Positions 59,421 through 64,000 of a stretch of 64,000 nucleotides of DNA are shown in pieces. This DNA comes from an uncultured archaeon (GTDB lineage Archaea; Thermoproteota; Bathyarchaeia; 40CM-2-53-6; CALIRQ01), in contig CALIRQ010000007.1 of assembly GCA_938042195.1 (NCBI GenBank), forward strand, positions 64,180-128,179. The letters run 5' to 3'. A program made the position numbers and the translations under genes. The notes beneath the pieces were generated by a model. The model did not search any database. It had not been told where the DNA came from and saw only the letters and a program-made list of their open reading frames with translations. Each line of letters begins with the position of its first letter. The first letter of the stretch is position 1.

Positions 59421-60887
59421 TCAGGGCCTCGATATCTCCTTGAGGAGCGACCCTCTACTGTCGAATATCTCGATCTTCAGGGGCAACTGCCCAGGCGCGG
59501 TATGCGTCGCGCATGCGAGGCATGGGTCGTAGGCCCTGAAGGCCATCTCCACCTCATTGAGCAGCCCCTCCTCGACCGAGCCGGCCCTTATCAGGCTTCG
59601 GGCGGCGTTCCTCACGCTCATGCATATAACCGAGTTGTTATGGGTCGTCGGGACGATAAGATTCAACTCCCTGATCCTGCCCTCCCCATCCGATGTATAG
59701 TCGTGTATCAGGACGCCTCTGGGGGCCTCTACCACGCCAACCCCCCTCCCCCGCGGGCCCGCCGGTATGTTCCTGATGTCGCCGTTAGTTATGCTCGGAT
59801 CCTCCACCAACTCCATAAACCTTTCAGCCGCGTACAGCGTTTCGATCACCCTGGCCCAATGGTATGCAAAGGTTGAATGGCACGGCTTCTCGAGGACCTC
59901 GAACATCTCCTCGAAGGCCCCTTGGGCCCTGGGGGTCGGTATCCTATCGATCACATTGAACCTGGCCAATGGGCCAACCCTATAGATCCCGCTCCCCTCT
60001 CCATCAACGAGGCCCCTCCAGCCCAAGGGCTTCAGGAACGTGAACTTCGAATAGGTCCAGGGCTCGACGTGCTCCGATATATGGTCTAGGTAGTCCTTCG
60101 GTTCGAAGATATCGATGGCCCTTCCATCCGGATCTACCGCCTTGAGCTTCCCTCGGAGCAAGGAGAGGGAATCGCCCTCCCCAACCATGGCGAGGGAGTT
60201 GACCCGGTTGACGTTCTTGTCCTCCAAGATCATTTTGGAGTATTTCTCATCCTTCAATACCGTCTTTTTGAATAAACCCAAGGTGGATTCGGAGAACTCG
60301 AGCAGGTACTTGGCCATCCCCTCGATCCTCGCCCTCTCCTCCTCCGTAATCGGCCTGGAGATGCCACCCGGCAGGCAGAATACGGGATGGGTCGATCTGC
60401 CGCCCACGATCTCTTGTATCTCATGGGCGTATCCAAAGGCCCTCAGGAGCCTCCCCCCAAGCTCTTGGCCAACCTTGTTCAGGAGGCCGACGACGTTCCT
60501 CTCGGCTGGCGGGGCGCTCGGGCCCGGGACGAAATCGGGGAGCGCCAAGAGATAGAAGTGGAGGAGGTGGTCGTGGACGAAGAACGCGGAATAGCCCATC
60601 TCCCTGACCTTCTCGGCCGTCTCGGTCGGCTCCACCCCATATACGGCATCGGCCGCCTTCGCCGAGGCCAGATGGTGGGCCCAAGGGCAGACCCCGCAAA
60701 TCCTAGGAGTTATCCTCGGCATCTCCTCAACCAGCCTCCCCTTGCAGAACTCCTCGAAGCCCCTGAGCTCGAGGATTTGGAAGAACGCATCCCTTACGCC
60801 CCCCTCCTCGTCCAGGAATATGCTTATCTTTGCGTGGCCCTCGAGCCTGCTCGCCGGGTATATCTCGATCTCCCTTCCCGGTCCCAT
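59421..60887 (-). CDS. mvhA: F420-non-reducing hydrogenase large subunit MvhA (group 3c NiFe)
   Basis: A 488-residue catalytic subunit starting GPGREIEIYPASRLEGHAKI. L1 motif RICGVCPWAHHLAS (C64, C67) and L2 motif DPCLACATH (C456, C459) bind NiFe. After the L2 His a 26-residue C-terminal tail remains for removal by a maturation protease. Together with MvhG and MvhD it donates H2 electrons to HdrA. ATG 60887 is chosen; ATG 60905 would overlap mvhG by 13 bases and is a lesser possibility. Confidence 0.93.
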   Translation of the reverse strand: MGPGREIEIYPASRLEGHAKISIFLDEEGGVRDAFFQILELRGFEEFCKGRLVEEMPRITPRICGVCPWAHHLASAKAADAVYGVEPTETAEKVREMGYSAFFVHDHLLHFYLLALPDFVPGPSAPPAERNVVGLLNKVGQELGGRLLRAFGYAHEIQEIVGGRSTHPVFCLPGGISRPITEEERARIEGMAKYLLEFSESTLGLFKKTVLKDEKYSKMILEDKNVNRVNSLAMVGEGDSLSLLRGKLKAVDPDGRAIDIFEPKDYLDHISEHVEPWTYSKFTFLKPLGWRGLVDGEGSGIYRVGPLARFNVIDRIPTPRAQGAFEEMFEVLEKPCHSTFAYHWARVIETLYAAERFMELVEDPSITNGDIRNIPAGPRGRGVGVVEAPRGVLIHDYTSDGEGRIRELNLIVPTTHNNSVICMSVRNAARSLIRAGSVEEGLLNEVEMAFRAYDPCLACATHTAPGQLPLKIEIFDSRGSLLKEISRP

Positions 60888-60892
60888 CGCCC

Positions 60893-61870
60893 TCAAACCT
60901 CCCATAGCCTCCTGCGCAGGATCGAGGAGGGCAGGCTGAATAGGTAGAAGAGGCCCACGGGATCCACGATGCCATCCATGAGCCTCGCGACATCCTCCTC
61001 GGACATCTTGTCCTCGCCCTCCAGCCCAAGGATCGAAGCTATGGCGCCGAGCATCTTGGCCCCCTGATCCCCGACGCCATCGGGGGGCCCCATGCAACCC
61101 TCGCACCTCATATTGGCCTTGATGCACTTGGCGTCGCAACCCGCCCTAGTGGCCGGGCCCATGCAAAGGATGCCTTGGTCGAGGAGGCACCTTTCTTGAT
61201 CCGCGATCGTTTCATGGGCCCTTACTATCTTGGATATGGATTTCCCCTCCCTCTTCCTCGGGCATTCATCGCAAAGGTTCTTGGCCGGGCCGATGACCGA
61301 TCCCCTGGGCGGAAGGTCGCTCGATAATATGGCTTCGAATGCGTCCTTCACTTGGGAGGTCTGCGGGGGGCACCCCGGTATCGAGTAATCGACCTCCACC
61401 ACTCCGCTCAAGGGCAGGACGGCATCGAGCCTCTTCGGCACCGCCATCCTATACTCGCCCACGAGAGCCTCACCCTGCGGCTTTAATCCCTTTGGATTAT
61501 CGGTACTTGGCGTTCCGTAAACCGTTTCGAGCAATGAGTCCTTGGTTGCGAGGTTCGCCAAGCCCGGCACCCCGCCGAAGCAGGCGCAGGATCCGAAGGC
61601 CACCATCAGCTTGGATTTTCGCCTGAGCAACCTCGCCATCTCCGCGTTCTCCTCGTTCACTATCGCCCCGTGGTAGAGGCAAAGGTCTATCGACCCATTC
61701 GCCATGGCCTCCAAATCCTTGAGCTTCAGATCGGCGGCGGTGGGCCAGAACGCTATGTTCACGGAGCTCAGGACCTTTGGGAGGTATTCCGCCAAATCCA
61801 CTATGGTGATATCGCATCCCGAGCAGGTGGCCCCCAATCCGATCGCCAAATTCAATCTATTCCGCCCCAA
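60893..61870 (-). CDS. mvhG: F420-non-reducing hydrogenase small subunit MvhG
   Basis: A 325-residue small subunit with Fe-S ligands beginning in GATCSGCDITIVDLAEYL, GSCACFGGVPGLANL, and later CDECPRKREGKSISKI, GILCMGPATRAGCDAKCIKA and RCEGCMGPPDGV, for three [4Fe-4S] clusters. It forms the electron path from MvhA to MvhD. Its start overlaps the mvhD stop by 14 bases, and mvhA follows after 5 bases. The neighbourhood is the standard mvhDGA order. Confidence 0.94.
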   Translation of the reverse strand: MGRNRLNLAIGLGATCSGCDITIVDLAEYLPKVLSSVNIAFWPTAADLKLKDLEAMANGSIDLCLYHGAIVNEENAEMARLLRRKSKLMVAFGSCACFGGVPGLANLATKDSLLETVYGTPSTDNPKGLKPQGEALVGEYRMAVPKRLDAVLPLSGVVEVDYSIPGCPPQTSQVKDAFEAILSSDLPPRGSVIGPAKNLCDECPRKREGKSISKIVRAHETIADQERCLLDQGILCMGPATRAGCDAKCIKANMRCEGCMGPPDGVGDQGAKMLGAIASILGLEGEDKMSEEDVARLMDGIVDPVGLFYLFSLPSSILRRRLWEV

Positions 61871-62306
61871 CGCGCTTCACCTTTAGTGGGCTTGGCCCCA
61901 GCCTCCTTAGGCGCTCAGTGAAGTCCTTCACTATCTCGGCGAACCTCTGGCCCTCAGATGCCGATGCCCATTCCAATCTGACCCTATCTGGATTGATGCC
62001 CAGTTCCCTCAGGAGCTTCCGAAGCAGGTAATAGCGCCTCCTAGCTTTCAGGTTCCCGCTTTGGTAATGGCAATCGGAGGGGGGGTGGCAGCCGGCTATT
62101 AGGACGCCATCGTAGCCCTCCCTGAGGGCCTCCAGCACGAAGCTCGGCTCGACCCTCCCCGAGCACATGACCCTCACGCATCTTATGTTCGGTGGATACT
62201 CCATCCTGCTCATCCCGGCTAGGTCCGCCGCCGCGTAGGAGCACCAATTGCATAGGAATCCCAAGATCCTCGGCTCGAACCAATCCCCCTTTCGGTTTTC
62301 AATCAA
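61857..62306 (-). CDS. mvhD: F420-non-reducing hydrogenase iron-sulfur subunit MvhD
   Basis: A 149-residue protein with the cysteine set FLCNWCSYAAADLAG, RVMCSGRVEPSFV and GCHPPSDCHYQSGN that binds a [2Fe-2S] cluster. It links the hydrogenase to heterodisulfide reductase subunit A. It starts 10 bases after the hdrA stop. Length is standard. Confidence 0.95.
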   Translation of the reverse strand: MIENRKGDWFEPRILGFLCNWCSYAAADLAGMSRMEYPPNIRCVRVMCSGRVEPSFVLEALREGYDGVLIAGCHPPSDCHYQSGNLKARRRYYLLRKLLRELGINPDRVRLEWASASEGQRFAEIVKDFTERLRRLGPSPLKVKRVGAE

Positions 62307-62316
62307 TTTCGCTCAC

Positions 62317-64000
62317 CTACCCAGCGGCCGAGCTTATCATCGAGAGGATCTGCTCCTCCGTGAACATCCTAGATCTCACCGCGCCGGATGGGCAGGCGGC
62401 CGAGCAGGTGCCGCAGCCCTTGCAGAGGACCTCGTCCACCTTGGCCACCCTCTTATCTTCCCTCTCCTCCAGCTTCAGGGCCCCATATGGGCAAAGCTTG
62501 ACGCAAACCCCGCAGCCACCGCATCGATCCTCCTCTATCAGGGGGCTTATGGGCTCCACATACACTTGGCCCATGCTGAGCGGTATCAAGGCCCTAGCCG
62601 CGGCGCCGCTGGCTTGGGCGACGGCATCGGGGATGTCCTTCGGGTACTGGGCCGATCCGGCGAGATAGATGCCGTCGACCACCGCATCGTTGGGCCTCAG
62701 CTTCGGGTGGGCCTCCATGAGGAACCCATCCGCGCTGCGGGGTATGCCCAGGATCTTGCTGATGGCATCCGTATCCGCCCTCGGGACCTGCCCGACCGAG
62801 AGTACGACCAAGTCGAAGGAATCCTCCAGCGCGGTGCCCAATAGGGTATCCTCATACCTGAGCACGAGCTCATGGGTCCTCGGATCCTCGCGTATGCTTG
62901 AGACCTTGCCCCTTATGAACTTCACCCCCGCCTCTTGGCTCCTAAGGTAAAATTCCTCATATCCCTTCCCGAAGGCCCTTATATCCATATAGAATATGTA
63001 TACATCGGACTCGGGATTTTGCTCCTTTATTATCAACGAATCCTTTATGGCGTACATGCAACAAACCCTGGAGCAATATAGGTTGAACCTCGCGTCCCTG
63101 GATCCAACGCATTGTATGAAAGCCACCTTCCTCGGCGGTTTGCCGGTCGACGGCCTTAATATGGCGCCGCCGGTCGGGCCCATCGGATCGGTCATGCGCT
63201 CCAACATCGGTCCCGTCACAACGTCTTTGTATCTTCCGAACCCATACTCCTCCAACGGAGTGGGATCGAAGGGATCGTACCCGATGGCCACTATGATGCT
63301 GCCCACCCTCAGCTCCAAGACTTCCTCCTTTTGATCGAAATCTATCGCTTTGGCCTCGCAGACCCTCTCGCAAACCCTACAGATCCCCCTCTTGAGATAG
63401 AGGCAATTCTCTCCATCTATGGAATAGGCCAATGGAACGGCGTTTGGGGACGTTATGTAAATTGCCTTCCTTGAGCTCATCCCGAAATCGACCTCGTTCG
63501 GGATCCTGACCGGGCATTTTTGAGCGCAAAGCCCGCAGGCCGTGCATTTCTCCTCATCGACATATCTTGGCCTCTTCCTTATCTTGACCTTGAAATTCCC
63601 CAGGGATCCCGAGGCCTCAATGAGTTCCGAATTGGTCAACAACTTGATCTTTGGATGTTGCGCCGCGCTGACCATCTTCGGAGTCAATATGCAGGCCGCG
63701 CAATCCATCGTCGGGAATACCTTGGACCATTGCCCCATCCTCCCACCAAGGCTCGGGCCCTTCTCCACTAGGTATACTTGATAGCCGTTATCCGCTACAT
63801 CCAGCGCGGCCTGTATGCCCGCGATCCCCCCGCCTATCACCAGCGCGCTCCTCGTCACCTCCACGGCCTTCGTTTCGAGCGGGATCAACCACCTCGCCTT
63901 GGCAACGGCCATCTTTACTAGGTCGATCGCCTTCTCCGTCGCTCTATCCGGATCGGAGCGATGGACCCAAGAGCATTGCTCCCTTATGTTGGCCATCTCC
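62317..64000 (-). CDS. hdrA: Heterodisulfide reductase subunit HdrA (5' end outside window)
   Basis: At least 560 residues of an iron-sulfur flavoprotein, beginning outside the window. The ATG at 63996 is internal, because ANIREQCSWVHRSDPDRATE and the flanking residues are mid-protein in HdrA, whose first 80-100 residues (with a CxxC-type N terminus) are missing. FAD site ALVIGGGIAGIQAALDVAD; CTACGLCAQKCPVRIP; and two C-terminal ferredoxin motifs CGGCGVCVKLCP and CKGCGTCSAACPSG. In methanogens HdrABC with Mvh bifurcates H2 electrons to ferredoxin and CoM-S-S-CoB; in non-methanogens another acceptor is used. HdrB/C are not visible. Confidence 0.95.
   Translation of the reverse strand, partial: EMANIREQCSWVHRSDPDRATEKAIDLVKMAVAKARWLIPLETKAVEVTRSALVIGGGIAGIQAALDVADNGYQVYLVEKGPSLGGRMGQWSKVFPTMDCAACILTPKMVSAAQHPKIKLLTNSELIEASGSLGNFKVKIRKRPRYVDEEKCTACGLCAQKCPVRIPNEVDFGMSSRKAIYITSPNAVPLAYSIDGENCLYLKRGICRVCERVCEAKAIDFDQKEEVLELRVGSIIVAIGYDPFDPTPLEEYGFGRYKDVVTGPMLERMTDPMGPTGGAILRPSTGKPPRKVAFIQCVGSRDARFNLYCSRVCCMYAIKDSLIIKEQNPESDVYIFYMDIRAFGKGYEEFYLRSQEAGVKFIRGKVSSIREDPRTHELVLRYEDTLLGTALEDSFDLVVLSVGQVPRADTDAISKILGIPRSADGFLMEAHPKLRPNDAVVDGIYLAGSAQYPKDIPDAVAQASGAAARALIPLSMGQVYVEPISPLIEEDRCGGCGVCVKLCPYGALKLEEREDKRVAKVDEVLCKGCGTCSAACPSGAVRSRMFTEEQILSMISSAAG

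Noticed and set aside
60888..61139. 84-residue extension of MvhA
   Set aside because: It overlaps mvhG in another frame and would add no hydrogenase motif; the conserved N terminus begins at about 60887.
1..64000. CRISPR arrays, insertion sequences, rRNA genes
   Set aside because: I saw no regularly spaced repeat, no transposase signature with terminal repeats and no rRNA sequence in the window. The hairpin at 28481 is single and has no transposase.

Overview
The window is a contiguous stretch of an archaeal chromosome. The evidence is archaeal-type information processing (ribosomal protein L37e, an Lsm protein, aEF1-beta, FEN1, Nre, a two-AAA CDC48, a proteasome beta subunit, Taw1 of wyosine synthesis), TATA-box promoters with short or absent leaders, and frequent TTG start codons. 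The tRNAs are interrupted at non-canonical positions, and the proteasome beta subunit is of the catalytically inert type known from Crenarchaeota. Together these point to a TACK-type, probably thermophilic archaeon. The two NiFe hydrogenases (one linked to HdrA) suggest an anaerobe. I cannot name the lineage from this alone.

Layout. 0-24 kb is dense housekeeping: an endonuclease V-type glycosylase; an intron-bearing tRNA-Val; rpl37e-lsm; a PUA protein; a psmB-taw1-translin operon; rtcA; NMN adenylyltransferase; SAM hydrolase family; class V aminotransferase; FKBP; TauE/SafE; Nre with a radical SAM protein and a TrmO-like protein; a zinc ribbon with aEF1-beta; cdc48; a geranylgeranyl reductase; a large surface protein; and carB-carA. 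24.4-38.3 kb is an accessory, apparently catabolic and transport island: isochorismatase-like and RraA-like enzymes, SDR, two NAD-dependent epimerases, two creatininase-family paralogs, cupins, a beta-keto acid cleavage enzyme (BKACE), a sodium:solute symporter with a small membrane partner, and two MFS carriers. Gene remnants are scattered in it.

38.4-46.8 kb holds a 5-formyl-THF cyclo-ligase-like protein, a full ECF vitamin/amino-acid transporter, DUF1893, an ATP-grasp ligase overlapping a lysine-2,3-aminomutase-type gene, a thioesterase and an alanine dehydrogenase/ornithine cyclodeaminase homolog. 46.9-49.4 kb contains a tRNA-Leu with a D-arm intron, a tiny cysteine-rich protein, and a heavily frameshifted F420-0:glutamate-ligase-like pseudogene. 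49.5-64 kb has fen1, a four-gene group-3b (sulfhydrogenase-type) hydrogenase operon with an operator-like dyad, a cupin, Pcm, DUF371, a PRC-barrel/SecB-like/Hsp20 cluster, a histone-deacetylase-fold protein, and the hdrA-mvhDGA operon of a group-3c hydrogenase. hdrA runs off the right edge.

How the parts fit. The two hydrogenases would exchange electrons between H2, NAD(P)H/polysulfide (Hyd) and ferredoxin/a disulfide-type acceptor (Mvh-Hdr), which fits fermentative or H2-dependent anaerobic life. The island at 24-38 kb would import and degrade an unidentified organic acid or amide. The most unusual items are the KamA/ATP-grasp pair (possible beta-lysine ligation), the doubly interrupted tRNA-Val, the strict bulge-helix-bulge intron in the tRNA-Leu D arm, the Thr1-to-Ala proteasome subunit, the 56-residue cysteine-rich protein, and the decaying genes.
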